Shown: piece by piece, positions 39,682-52,629 of the stretch | Numbering within the stretch: the stretch's first letter is position 1 | Layout: each line of letters starts with the position of its first letter | Source: Numida meleagris | Lineage: Eukaryota; Chordata; Aves; Galliformes; Numididae | Direction: 5' to 3' | Length of the DNA stretch: 64,000 nt | NCBI RefSeq assembly: GCF_002078875.1 | Contig: NC_034412.1 | Span: 8,017,230-8,081,229 of the forward strand | Translations under genes and position numbers: made by a program | Notes under the pieces: generated by a model | What the model was told of the DNA's origin: nothing | The model's input: the letters and a program-made list of their open reading frames with translations, nothing else | Databases searched by the model: none

Positions 39682-42600
39682 CTAGACTTGGGCAGGCTTT
39701 CTAGTAAGCAAAGGATGTAGGATGGAATCTGTCTGCTTTGCTTCTCCTGGGCATGAGTCTGATAGAGAAAGTTCTTCAGGGAAAGGGAGAATAACTGGTC
39801 CAGTGACTGGTTTGGTCAAGCCTGGTTTGTCTACATGAGTCTTTTCTCCATCAGGGGCTGGTGGACTAGGCATACATTCTATAGCCTTAGGTGGAATTGG
39901 CTTTCTATCTTCACGCTCATTTTGGCTATCTCTTAGTTTATGAAATGAGATGTCCTCGGTTGAAGGAGGGAGAATTTTGACACAGCCCATTGTTTTTCCT
40001 AGATGTAGGGAGAAAGGATTGGTTTCTGAAGGGGAAGCTTGTTGATGATTCTGGCTGGATTCTTCAGATCTCTGGTCAGTTTGTAGTTTTCCTTCTTCAT
40101 TGACAGGATCCTAAAAAAAAGGCAACAAATATCACATTTATTGAAGCTGTTACAAATTTTTTTCTGATATGAAGAAGATCACCCTTCATCTACAATTCCA
40201 GTTTGCAAAGACCAGCTGCAGAACAGAAGCATGAAGGATAGACAAATGGAACTTCCTCTTAAGCCAGTGCATGAATCCTGGGTAACTACACTTTGCCTTC
40301 CTTTTGTTATTTATTACTATTTCTTTGTAGATCATGTTGAGCACAGTCTGTGTGATTGACTCTCTACTTTCTCTCTTGCCTTTTTATCCACCTAGCAACA
40401 GTCTGCTTTATCACAAGAGAGATTTCTTCCTGATTTGGCCGTATCACTTTCTTGAACTCCATATCTTTATGCATTAGAAAATTTTAGAATGGCTGGGCTT
40501 TCAGGAGTTCAATTCTTGTTTTGTAAAGGAGTGTTACTCTTGCAATATTAAGATTAGATTAAGAAATACCTGTGGGCTGTAGATTTCACAGGATATTGTG
40601 ACGCTCTCCTTGTGTTCCATGTCACTGTTTATTACAGAGCCTTTGCAGAAACCCATTTTCTGGAAGAAGAAAATGCAAGTATTATTTTCATATTGTAGTG
40701 CTGATACTTAGCTCTTATCTTGTAAAATAGGTGATTTTGAAAGGCTGAGTTGTTACAGCTTCTACATGTATTTGTAGGGATAAGCAGCTTGGGCAAACTT
40801 TTATTTTGGGATTGGCAAGCTTATAAAGGAAGGCAGCATTTTGAAAAAGGCTTTATGTTTACAAAGGAGGGTTAGGTAGCACAATAGTAAAAATAAGCTG
40901 TCTACTTGAGGTCTGGCTACAACAGCACACGTAAGTTCTGCTGCAGCAGAGTATTCCCATGGAAGTAAGGTGTGTAGTAGAGCACAGTGTTGTTTCTCAG
41001 GCAAAACCAAATTCTCATCATACTAATGAAAGAATCCATGACAAGATGTTCCTTCTAACAACTGTGTGTACTGGGCTGCAGGTAACATGACTTGGATCTC
41101 AGTGAAGATGGGACTTGAAATGGAATGTCTCATCAGCGTGCCTGCTTAGTCTTTCAGTTTCTTCCATATTTTTTTCTTTATGAATGTTTCCTGAATGTTT
41201 TCCCCAACTGAGTTAATGGTAGTGTGAATATACTCTTTGTGCTCTGTTTGCAATTCATTGTCCGTATCTGTTTATTTGGAAAAATCCTTAAGAATATTTC
41301 TCTTTTGTAAAGCAATGGCTACCCATCTTTTCTGGACTTATTTTTGTTTGTTTTGGTTTTCTTTGTTCATAGACTTCTAGGAAATACTTTGGAACTTTTA
41401 CTGAAAATTCTCCTCTATTCTAAAGTAGTTTGTATACCTGCAAGGGCTACCACCCATAGGGAGACCTCTGTGGGTTTTGGTTCTTGTCTGCAGAGAACCA
41501 ATGCTTAGGCCAAATATTCACTGAGGAATCATAGTATCTGTTTGTACTTACAGCTAATTCAGGTGAAAGAGGCTTGCACTTGGAGATGTCAGCCATTGGG
41601 TTCCTTTTGGAGCAGGATGTCTCCTGAATTACAAACTCTACAAAATGTGCCGGACCAATGACCCACTGTTAATAACAGACCGGTGAGAATTAGCCCTTGT
41701 GTGCATGTCAAGGAGGAGAAAAAGTCCTACAGACCTTGAAATTGATGTAAATCTCTTTTTAAGCGTGGAAAGAGCAGGTAATATTTGGGATATTGCTTCC
41801 CCAAATGATTTTTACCAGTGCTACTTTATTGCTTATTTTTTACTTCTTACATATGCACAGTCCTATTAACGTGTGGATTAGCTATAGTTCAAACAAATTT
41901 GTTTTTCCTGATAGGTTAGTGTTCACATAGAACTATAAAGCCAAAGAGTCTGTTCATTGTCTCATTGATCATTTCAGACTGCTTTAATGAAGAGGATCCC
42001 TTTTTCCATTTTTTGAAATGCAGGTACCTCTGGGTTGGAAAATTGATTAAATATTGCATTGTAGTACTATGTTACAAAGAGCGAAATCCCCTTTGCTATC
42101 TATCCATAATGAATTTTAGAGAGACTGGATATTACTCTCATAAACAGTATTTAGCCAGGAGATCACTAATTCTCTGTTATTCTAATATTAGTTTTAAACC
42201 AGGCTTAAAGTCATTTAATGTATCACAGATCTGTGTAAGAAGGGATGACTGTGCTTTATTAAATATGTTCTAGTGGGGAGCCATTAATATACAGTGATGA
42301 TGGAGGGAAGAGCTCACAGTGAAGCTTTCCTAGATTTTGTAATGTCAATCTTCAGTTTTACAAGGAGTTCTTTTTGCAACTGATGGAGTCAAAATCTTGG
42401 ATCAACGCAGATCCTTATTTCCCAGGAGAATTCTCCATGGAAGTAATCTCTGTGCTATACATATACAGCTTCTAAACAATCTGTAACGTGTAACAAATCA
42501 TAGAAAGTATAACAGGTGGATCCATGTTTCTTGATGGCGAAAGCAAGTCATACGAGCCTTGGCTTACCTGCATTGAAGCTCTTGTGACATTGAGGACAGA

Positions 42601-45600
42601 AAAATAATGAGTTTGTTCACTCTCTTCATTGAACTTGGCAAGGCTTTTAACGGCAGTCTCCAGATATCTGGGCTCAGTTGGACAGTCATCAACTGGGCAG
42701 TCAGGACATACTCCCCAAATATATCTGGGTGGAACTTTTTTAATTCAAACAAAACAATGCCATTAGAGAGGAATTTTCAGAACCAAAGGAACATGTTGGC
42801 TTTGTAGGTCACTTCAAACACATGTGTGTCCCCAACCCTACCTGCCTGAACTGCAGAGTAAAGATATGTTCATGGATTCACTCTACATTTTTGAAAATGT
42901 TATTGGATTCAGAGATACCTCAGAAGAAAGCTCAGGCCGTGGACAGTGGGCTTGCTGTTCTTACTTGCCCTTCACAAACCCATACAAATACTCTTTGGGC
43001 CAGAATGTAAAAGGCCAGATAGAAGCTGTGGATTTCCCAGACATAAAAACAGTTATTCTCTGCCTTGCTTTGTGCTGCAGGACTGCTCTGGCCTTGTGAT
43101 CGCTGACCTGAGAAAAATAGGTCAGGTGAAAGCTAATGGAGACACTGTGTTGCCATAATTACGACTAAAATGCAAAGTAATACTATACGGCAAGCTACTT
43201 TTCCAGTCCTTTTTAAAAGTGAGTGTAATAAATAAAGACATACCTGGCTGCAAAACGCACTCATAAGTATTCAGATGAGCAATTTTTCTTGACTGATTAA
43301 TGTAGATAATTGCTTTGCATTGACCATAAACCTAAAACAATGTAAACATGTAGAAACAATTAACCTTTAACAGCCTTTGCAGCGATAGAGTGAGTGGTTG
43401 GTTTTCTTCTCAAAGTCATGAAATCATTTCCAAGAAGAATATTGTGTTAATACTCAAGTGGAAATGAAGCATGTTTCTCTTCTGAATATCCCATTTAGAA
43501 ATAAAAACTCAGATCTTCCCCTGGTGTCCATTCTGAGTTACACTTGTGCAGTGCTTGTCTGCAGAATGGCCTATGCAGGGCCACTCTTCTGTGGGCTGAG
43601 AACTGCCCAAGTGTCACAGAGCGCTTTACCCAGCCTGTACCCTGTGGTCCAGTTCCTTGTATTCCAGCTTCCCCCTCCCCCCATCCTCACAGCAAGGAAG
43701 CAGAGTGATATGAACGACCCTAAATAAGTTTTGTGGCACAGTAATACCACCACGAAACACTGGCTTTTGCCAGAAAATAAATTCTGACCTATTAATATTC
43801 ATTTTACCTTTATGCTTGAAAGTCAAATTTAAGTTCTCTGAGTGCTTCTTAAATATAATCAGGACCTCTAGGACAAACATTTCTAGACTTCATAGAAGCC
43901 ATTCTTTCTTTCATATGCAGGGCTAGCCAGTCTCCATTCTTTGAGGTTACTTTTCACTTCTTTGGAATAATTTTGGTCACCTGTAGTAACAGTCTTAATT
44001 CACTTTGTAGCTTATCTTGCTGGGCTTTCTGTTTTCTCCCCTTTACAACATAATCTTTGCAAAGTTGTTGGAATAAAAGTAGAATTAAAATGAGCTAAAA
44101 ATCCCATGTTATATAAAAGCGAGTTTCTTCTCTTCTTGACTGTCATTAAAATAAACTCTTACAGGGCTAAATAGTGCCCTGGCATAGCTGTTTAGCTATA
44201 TCTGCTTATTAGTTCTGGTCAAAATTTTTCTTCAATTTTCATTTTATAAAATAAATCTTACCACTCTATAAATTGGCCAGAAAGTACAGAGGAAAACTGT
44301 GAACCGTACAAATGGGGTTTGATTTTTTTCTAACTCAGGCTCTGCTGTCTATTAAGAGTGCATGCATAGGAATTTTGTTGTCTGCAGTAGTATCTGAGCA
44401 ACCCACATACCTGAGATGAAATATGAAAATAAAATCCTTACAGTTGCATGAGCTGGTCTGACCCTGCAGTTCTTCCACAACTTTTTGCTGAGCACGTGGC
44501 ATTCGGTATCCACTACGTCCAAGAAGAGATAGAAGACAGAACCAGTGATCTCCTGAGCACAAAAAAAAGAAAGGGTCACATCCCAGTTTTGTACAAAATG
44601 CATCTAAAAAACTTCCATACGCACATTTGGACTGAGATTATGTCTTATTAAAGAGGGAGATAAAACTAAATGAGTTGATTTCACTGGTTTATGGAGAAAA
44701 GAAACCACTTTATAGAGCAAGAGCCTTGTAGAAGTCTGGGGCCGGTGTCTGTACCATTTTGACATGGTATTTCCTGTTTCCTGTGTCTCTCTTGTATAAT
44801 ACCAGCTCTACTACTCTGGTTGTTATGAGGTTATTATAAAATCTACACATCTTTTTGTCTACCTGCTTCGGTATACATCATTCTCCTCTGGGGATAGGAT
44901 AATTTGGGGTTTATTCAGAGCTCAGCAGATCTCTGAAGGTTTCATTATCCTTCTTTTAATTTTCATAAAAAGAGCGCTGTGCAAGGGCCTTTTGATATCT
45001 GCTTGGTATTGAATAAAAGCTTGTATCTTTTCTGCACCGACAAAAAGATCCCTTCCTCAATGCTGCTGATGCTAGTGCTGCTGATGCTAGTACTGCTGAT
45101 GCCACGTGTGCTGGGAAGCTTGAGAGCCAGAAGAGATTTGGCAGCAGCACAGAACTGATTGCCTTTGTGGCAGGATGTTCTGGTGCAAGGGGAAGAAATG
45201 AAGTATTTTGGCATGATTTGTAATTTTGGTTAAGTGGCTGTTGTTGAAGTTAATCTAGAGTATCGGGTATGAAAGAAGGCTCTGTCCTACTTGCATGTAA
45301 GTTAATAGCAGATGGCTTATTAGTTTCAATTAGAGCAAAACTGAGCCACAAGTTGCTTAAGGGCAGATTAGAATTTGAAGTCATTTTGAAAATGCTTTTA
45401 TCCTAAGTACTGGTTAAAAATGTGGGAGGAAGGAACTTGGACTGGTTGAATATACACATATATTTCTTGAAATTTTTGAGGTGCATTGAAGGTAGTATAA
45501 GATTGTTACTGTCAATGATTATCCCTGACATTGCCAACTGCTTATTATGTACTCTGTTCCAGCAACAGCAAGAATGTGACAAAGGGCTTAGATTGCCTAG

Positions 45601-46838
45601 TGTGTTATTACAGTGTCTCAAAACACCTTATTTGTAGGATATGCTTATTAGATGCTTACACAAAATAATAGGAGCAAATTAAACTCCCAAAGAAACAAAG
45701 AACAAAATGTGTCCTAATTAAATAAGTTAAGATTCTAGGGAATTAAGTGGCAAACCGAATCCCGAGCAAGGCCCAGAATCCCCTTGTGCTGAGCTGGACT
45801 TGGCATGGGTGAAGGGAGAAGCGAGGAGATGAACCAAGTGGTTTAGAGCATGCCTGCACTCAGCTTTGTCCACAGGACTAGGGAAGTGCCAGCTCCGTGA
45901 CTGGCAGTGTGGGTTCTGGGCCAGCCCACAGGTGTCCTACGTGGAAACAGCTCTCAGAAGAGCTGACCCAGTGCTTTATGTGTTTGGGCCTGGTTATTTA
46001 AAGTTATCCCTTGCTGGTGCCAGTAGCTTCAGCTGTCGTTAACACAAAGTAGTAATAAACTAAGCATGCATGGGGACATAAAACATTTGAGGATATGAGA
46101 GTGATATTCCATATGTATTCCCTGTGTAATTTTTGCACTTGAACTGGTTTGGATTTCATCTGGAGAGTGAGTCATCATTTAGAGATGTGTAAAGGAATTC
46201 CCTGGTCCCGAGCTGGATGTGTTTCCACCTGTTAGCGCTCACATCTTTTGTGCAAAATGTGTGGTGACTTATTAGCTCTTGTGCTCCAACTGCTCAAGGC
46301 AGTGGGGGGAAGGCATAATATGAAATTAAATCCAAGTAGTGGTGTTTCATATCAAATCGGAACTGATGCCTGGAGCTATTCCAGGGGCAGGCAGCAGAGA
46401 ATCTTGCCTGAGCTTTGCTCTCTAATTGCCCACAGTGGTGATGAAACTGTTTCTATTCATCTATGCATAAAGGTGACATGGCCCCCGCAGTCCTGTGAAC
46501 GTAGATTTACATTTGTCTCAGAATATTTTGCAGTTCAGATAACTATTGCCAGGGAATAATGACAGACACAGGGCTCTTCGTGAGGGAAACAGATGTAGAG
46601 CAAGCAGGTAACTTACCTGAGGATGTTCTCGGACACTGGCAATGCGATAGAGACTGAGGACGTAGCCCTCTGCTCGGTCAGCATTGATCTGGCGGAGAGC
46701 CAGGTCTGCAGCCTCCTCCACTGCAGCCTCATTGCAGGCTGGGGAGAGCAGCGTGCCTGGCAGCTCTCTGGCAGGAGCAGAGGCAGCCCAGGAGCAAAGT
46801 GCCTGCGTGCTAAAGAGCACTGAAATAAGTAAGAGCAT
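39682..46838 (-). CDS. FETUB: Fetuin-B, seven coding exons, complete
   Basis: Secreted liver cystatin-superfamily protein; in mammals it inhibits astacin metalloproteases such as ovastacin and meprin. Exons: 46617-46838, 44442-44552, 43244-43331, 42568-42734, 41552-41665, 40570-40659, 39682-40110; GT-AG, 1221 bases, 406 residues. The signal peptide ends around residue 21 (CSWAASA). Domain 1 (exons 1-3) has VFYLFLDVVDTECHVLSKK; domain 2 (exons 4-6) begins with the CPDCP motif, has QWVIGPAHFVEFVIQE across the exon 4/5 join, and KMGFCKGS. The tail (exon 7, 142 residues) ends with a VILPFPEE and SCPGEAK region resembling mammalian fetuin-B. The acceptor of exon 4 (AAAAAG) has a weak pyrimidine tract; it was chosen because the resulting 167-base exon equals HRG exon 4 in size and phase. 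Somewhat longer than human fetuin-B. Confidence 0.95.
45061..45102. repeat. 15-base minisatellite in FETUB intron 1
   Basis: Nearly three copies of GCTGCTGATGCTAGT in tandem. Non-coding position in the gene model. Confidence 0.8.
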
Positions 46839-46935
46839 TCTGCTTAGAAAAAGCAGTGCGGCTGATCAGAATGGTAGGTTGGTACGGAGAAGCTGAGAGA
46901 GGTGTGAAATAGCAGGCTTTGTAATGGAACTGTGT

Positions 46936-46944
46936 CTTTATAAA
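46936..46944 (-). promoter_or_regulatory. FETUB: TATA box of FETUB
   Basis: The minus strand reads TTTATAAAG about 100 bases upstream of the FETUB ATG, the same arrangement as in AHSG and HRG. Confidence 0.6.
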
Positions 46945-46949
46945 CTTGT

Positions 46950-49900
46950 GTCCTCTCTTTATTACGTACTACCCATCACCTTTAAACCTACAGCTACAAT
47001 TGCAAACACTAAGTCAATGATTACAAGGTTTTATGTAAGCGTTGTGGCTCCTTCTGAGACCAGAGAGCACTTTCTCTTTCTGCCTTTACAACTCCAGTTC
47101 AGACTTGGTTGGGCAGATCGCATAACTTTGACCTCATCACAAGGCACAAGAATATACACAGAAAGCTGCCTTCTTAAGGAACCAGTGGTGCTTAAAAAAA
47201 CCTGCATGCAGCACAGCTCTGTTCTGTCAGTGATCCAGGTTTTCTCCCAAGTAAAACAATGACAGAGGTCTCACTGGTTTGATTGGAAGCAGGATAAGAG
47301 CCAAGGGGCTGACGGATTTCATACCTGACATTTCTGTTTGTTAAATTTGAGTTGTAAACAAATATACCGGCTCTTCAAGTTATATGCTGTCAACTTGGAA
47401 CTTTGCTGGGACAGAAAGGTCAGGCTGGATTCCTTCTCTGAGTATTTCTACTCACTTGGTTACCTGCAAATTATTGTTAACCCTTAGCCATGGCGAAGCA
47501 AGCAAAAAGCAATCCATGTCCAGGCAAGAGGGCTGTGGACAAGTGGCCTGCTCAAGCCATTACATACTATTGTACATACATACAACATGATGGCAAGGCA
47601 ATGTAAAGCCTTAACAGTTGCATCATGGTGTCTGCGTTTAACCAGAAATTTCCGTTGTCTTCATTTGGGACTTAACAATCACTGTGACTGCATACAGTAG
47701 CAGAGATGTGGTAAGCTGAGATCTGTTCTCGCCCCAAAGGCCCCACTTCTCTTGGTGGAGTGCTCCAAAATGAGCCGCTGCGAGAGGCTGGAGGAAACAG
47801 ACAGTAAATGAAGCAGGGTTGCCAAAACGTTACTGGGTGAACACTCCATTGCAGAATTCGTTCCCTCACAGTGCCTTGACTCCAGCCCACTCATCTTTTG
47901 TTGCCTGGAACTCTCAGTTTATCAACACCTTCCTGGTATTTGATCCCCAGCTCTGATTTCCCTGAACCTTTCCTGTTTCATCCCATCTTTCCCTACCATC
48001 TGACTTTGTTCTTACTGCCACATTGAGCAGAACACTTTCTGAACTTGCTATCCTTCCCTCTTGCTTCTCACGCCAAGTAGCAGGTGCTGTTTTCTTTTTA
48101 TCTCCTCTAACCTTAACTTTTGGCTGCATCTGGTTTCCGCTCCTGCCTGGCAGTGGCTAGCTTTGTAACCCTGTGGGTTTAGAGGCAGGCACAGTTGCAC
48201 GTGGACCACCCCTCTCCCTCCCCCCAAATGTTAACATGCTGCTGCATTTTTATTGCCTAAGAACCAAGTTTAGAGATGGAGAACTGTCTGAAATTATATG
48301 CTGAGAGGTGAGAGGGAGGTGGTCTGTAAAAAAAAAAAAGAAAGTTACAGACCTGGGACTGGTTATATTAATTTCAAAGGGGAAAATCTAAGAGGGAGTG
48401 TATAATGTAAACTAGAGGAAGAACTTCGTTTGATTTTATGTAACCAATACCTTCCTCCTTATGCCATGTCTTGCCCTTTCTTTTTGTCTTTAAATTATTC
48501 CTTTTGTACTTTGAATCAAGGAAAATGTACATCCAGTTGGTTGCCAGTGCACATCATCGCTGCACAGCTCTGCCAGAATTAGTCCAGAGAATTCTCCGTG
48601 GACTTCAGCTGCTCATCCTGTAACTGTGCCTTAGCCAGATGATTTAGGACCTCACTTTTATGCATTGTTCAGTGTTACTGTCTTCCTTTTACTGTATGGT
48701 GAAAATTGGCTCAAGGAGAAGAGTCCTACCTACTTAATATTTAGCTCCCTGGCTTCTCTCCTCTAACCACTGCCACAGCCTGCTCCAGTTTAAACTGAAG
48801 GAAGCCACTGGAGAATCATAAGCCTGTGGCTAGAGGCCTGAGGAACAAAGAAAATTGGTCAGCAGTGTCACCATTTTAATTATTTTAGCACTACTCAGTG
48901 CTCTGCTTTCATTCCTTTTCAGCAACATTAAATAATACAGTCCTGATGTGACTGAGGGCTGTGACTCGGGGGGAACCCATTCACTGACTTGGTGGCTGTC
49001 CCCCTTGTATCGCACAGCACATGCTCAGCTCTGCAGGTTTATTATTTCCTTTGACTTATCCCCTTACTGCTGAATTTGGAGGTTAATTTGCCAGCTAAGA
49101 GACTGCACTGTGGTCACTATTGATTCTCAAGTGATTTGCTGAGTACAGATGAAAAAGGGTCATGGTAAATTCAGCCTGGAGAGAATTTAGTTTGAAATGA
49201 CAGTGGTGTGCCTTGTGGCTAACCTGCCAGGAGCTCCATGCTTGAGAGGAGTGTGAGCAGCTGTGTGCAGCTCACCTGTTGTCCTGAAGGACTGGAGAAG
49301 TGACAACTGCCATTACCTGGGGAGTACCCCAGTAAAAGTTAATAGTGTTCCAGTGAGAGGTGGTCCTGCAGTATTTCACCTTGAACAAGTATCAGAAGCA
49401 GGGTAACCATTTCCCTAGTCCTCATCGTCAGTCATGGGAGGCTCTGTGATCACAGCTATCTGTTGGAAGACACCATGTACCTTTAGCCTTTCATCTATAT
49501 TGGGTGAGGAAGTAAGAGTGCCAGGGATGCACAAAGTTGTCTCTATTTAACACCATTGTAAAGATATTTTGTTTTAAATTTATAGATCACTGGTGGTATA
49601 GAGAATCTTAGGTCATTAGCTCAGCGACATTCCAAATATTTTCCTCAGCAAGACAGCAGGATCAAGCACAGGGAATGTCCCCAGGGAGGTGAGTGGGATT
49701 ATACATACATCCAGGAAGACCTGCAAGAGCACTGGGGCTGGAACCCTTCTAAGAAGACTTCGGTTGGTGGCAGAGATGGAAAACTCAGATAGCAGGACCA
49801 AAGGGGCACATAGCTGCTAGACTGAGCCACCTCAAATGTCACCACTTGCTTTTCAAACTCAGAGTGCAGGCTAATGTACAGATTGTATCCTGGGGGAAAG

Positions 49901-52293
49901 GGATACAAGGGATGAGTGTTGAGAAACACTGCTGTAGCCATAGTACAGGAACAGCAGAAGCAGCAATGCGGACGCACTCACATTGTTCCTTGTGCCTGGG
50001 AATGCTTCCCCTGCGGCTAAAGCATAATAACTCATTTTCTTTATCCTTACAGTACATGGCATTTCTATGGAGATGGGTGCCAGTTAGTACTGGCTGTGTC
50101 GGTGCCTCTTATAATGAGGAATTGTTATATCCCTGACTCTGTTCTTTGTACTCTTCCTCCCACTGGAAAGGAAAAAATTCCTCTGTTCAAGTAGCTGACC
50201 TCAAAACATGGACACAGCTGGGAAATCTGTGCATGTCCAGGCAAAGCAGCACATGAAGTACATATGCTTTAGCAAAACAGGGTTTGAAAACACTGAAAAG
50301 CATTGTCAGTCAGTGAAGCAGACCTGACAAAACTATTCACACTGCATTTCAGGAAGGGAGGCATTTGTATTTTATATATTGCCATTTAATAGTGCTCATT
50401 GCCCAGAGAATCTATTAGTAAATGCTGAATCTGTTACTAAGGTCCAAGCGCATGAATACAGAGCTATACTGAAGGGAGACAAAGTGACTGCTTCAAAACT
50501 GTTATGGAAAATGTGTCCTTAGGAGGACAAGTGTTAAGGGGAGAAATGGTTTGCAGTTACAAGCTGGAATCACAAGAGAGCGCAGAGTAATTCTGCTATT
50601 CTTTTTTATTAATTTTAGGAAAGAAATGAGTAGTTAAGCCAGGTGTAAGAGAGATACCATGGAGCATGGAGGCTGTGGGTGCTCTGCTACGTATCCTTGC
50701 TTTGTGTGGTTGTAAAATGCAAAAGAAAATGAAGCATTTCTTGAGTTCAGAGATCCCTGTTGGCAGGGATCCCTTTTATAAGCTTGCTGTTTCTGCCAGT
50801 GAAGAATTTTCTGAGTCTGGAAAACGCTGTCTTATATAACTTAGTGCTGACTCCATAATATACAAGACCATTTGTTTGGTTTGGTTAAGACAATTCCTAG
50901 TTTTAAAAATCCAAAAGCTATGAAATCTATTTCTTCTGGACAAATTAGACACTGAGTCTTGTTCACAGTAATGAAGTTATGAGTTATAGTAATGCACACC
51001 AAAATAGTAGCCATTTCATTAATCCTCTTCTGTATCTCGTGCAGCGAGGATGGGAAGGCAACCCACCTTACCACCTCAGAAATTTTATGCAGCTCAGTCC
51101 TAGCAATGTTTAAATAAATGCTTGCATGCTGAACATATGAGAGTCTTGCAGCACCCTTCCTGCAAGAACCCAGCATATTCCTGAAAGGTGGGAGCTGCTT
51201 GCTTCAGAGGGAAGAGCTGAGTTGGTTGGGAAGAGTTGGTAGTATGCTGCCATCATGTTATACTATGGCTTACAGAGCCTGGGCTGATTTTCTCCTTTTT
51301 TTTTCCCCCTCTGCACTCCCAGTACGAGTGCATAAGTCTTTACCTGTCCCCCCTGACACAGTGGAGCAGAAGCTGTATAGCAACCTGTTGCACTGTCACC
51401 AAGAACAAATGTTAGTTATCTTGCTTACTGAATACAGGAAGGTTGTAACTAGGAGAATAGAATAGATTATTTGAAACAGTTCAGAAATGACATATGTACT
51501 TCAGGTTTTGCTGCCTGCATGGTAATTATCTTGTAGCAAGTGCTGTTCCTGGTTAAAGATTCATGACTGACTTTGAGACTGTTCCCCTGGGCCTGCAGAA
51601 TTCCAGTCTAGCTGACAGTGAAGATCCTTCTGGCCCCTGTGTCTTATTACTTCTCCACCTAGAATAGATTTTGGCTGTAATAAGTGAGAAATACAGGGAG
51701 GATTTGGCTGCTAGGACAATGGTAAATTGCCATTGCTGTCTGGGTCCTCTCACATGAGACACATCTGTAGTATATTTTTATTCCCTGAACTGTTTTTCCC
51801 TCCTATACATGTGGCATACAGTACCCCATGATCCTATTGCACCTGTGTATCTGCTGGAAGACAGGAAAGACGCATGTGCTTGGATGGAAGTATTGATGCT
51901 TTCTGCCTGTGCAGTTGTGAATGTGTCCTGATTCTTTGTTCTTTTCACAGGCACCAATGCTCTTATTATTCCTTATGTCATATCCAGAGAGTTTGAGGTT
52001 TTTCTGGTGGATACTGTAAGTAGTTACATGCTAAGAAACACTACAGGTGGAATGGAAAAAAACTTTTTTTCCTGCCGTTTCTTTAGTGCTATTGGTATGT
52101 GATCAAAAGAAAGGACTGACCTGATTTTCTGCAGTGTTCAGCACCCACACATCCCAGGGAAGCTAATGAGAAATGCAGAAGCTTACTGTTTTTGAAATCA
52201 AGCCCAGAATATGACTCATAATGCCATGAAGGAGATACTTGACAACTAAATGAAAAAATATACACAAGGTACCAAAGCATTTCTGTTGAACAT
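46950..52293. other. Spacer between FETUB and AHSG
   Basis: 5.3 kb with no cystatin-type exon, RNA gene or clear CR1 copy that I can support. Open frames here are short and without recognisable domains. Base composition is ordinary, with a few A or T runs (for example 48329-48340). Confidence 0.6.
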
Positions 52294-52299
52294 TTTATT
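52294..52299 (-). terminator. AHSG: Candidate AHSG polyadenylation signal
   Basis: AATAAA on the minus strand about 330 bases after the AHSG stop codon. Confidence 0.5.
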
Positions 52300-52629
52300 G
52301 TGAAGTAGTCTTTCAGGTGGTGTTTCTATCACAAAGCTACAACTGTTGTATAGCTTTTACAACAGCTTCATTGAAACAATTTTTGCTGCGTTTTAACTAG
52401 AGCATCCCTGTACTTAGAGAAGACAACTGCTATATGTTGCTATCTCCTGTATTTTGAAGCAGACCTTTGCAAGATCCTGGCCTCAGCTGTGTTCTCTGGA
52501 GGGTGAAAGTCAGTTGGGCTAAGAGTCAAGTGTTCTCAGCTATTTGCACTTGATGTTGTACTCTGAGTGTTGATGTTGCTACTGCATGCTGATCCTTAGT
52601 TAGCTGTCTTGCCAGGTCTGTGACACAGC

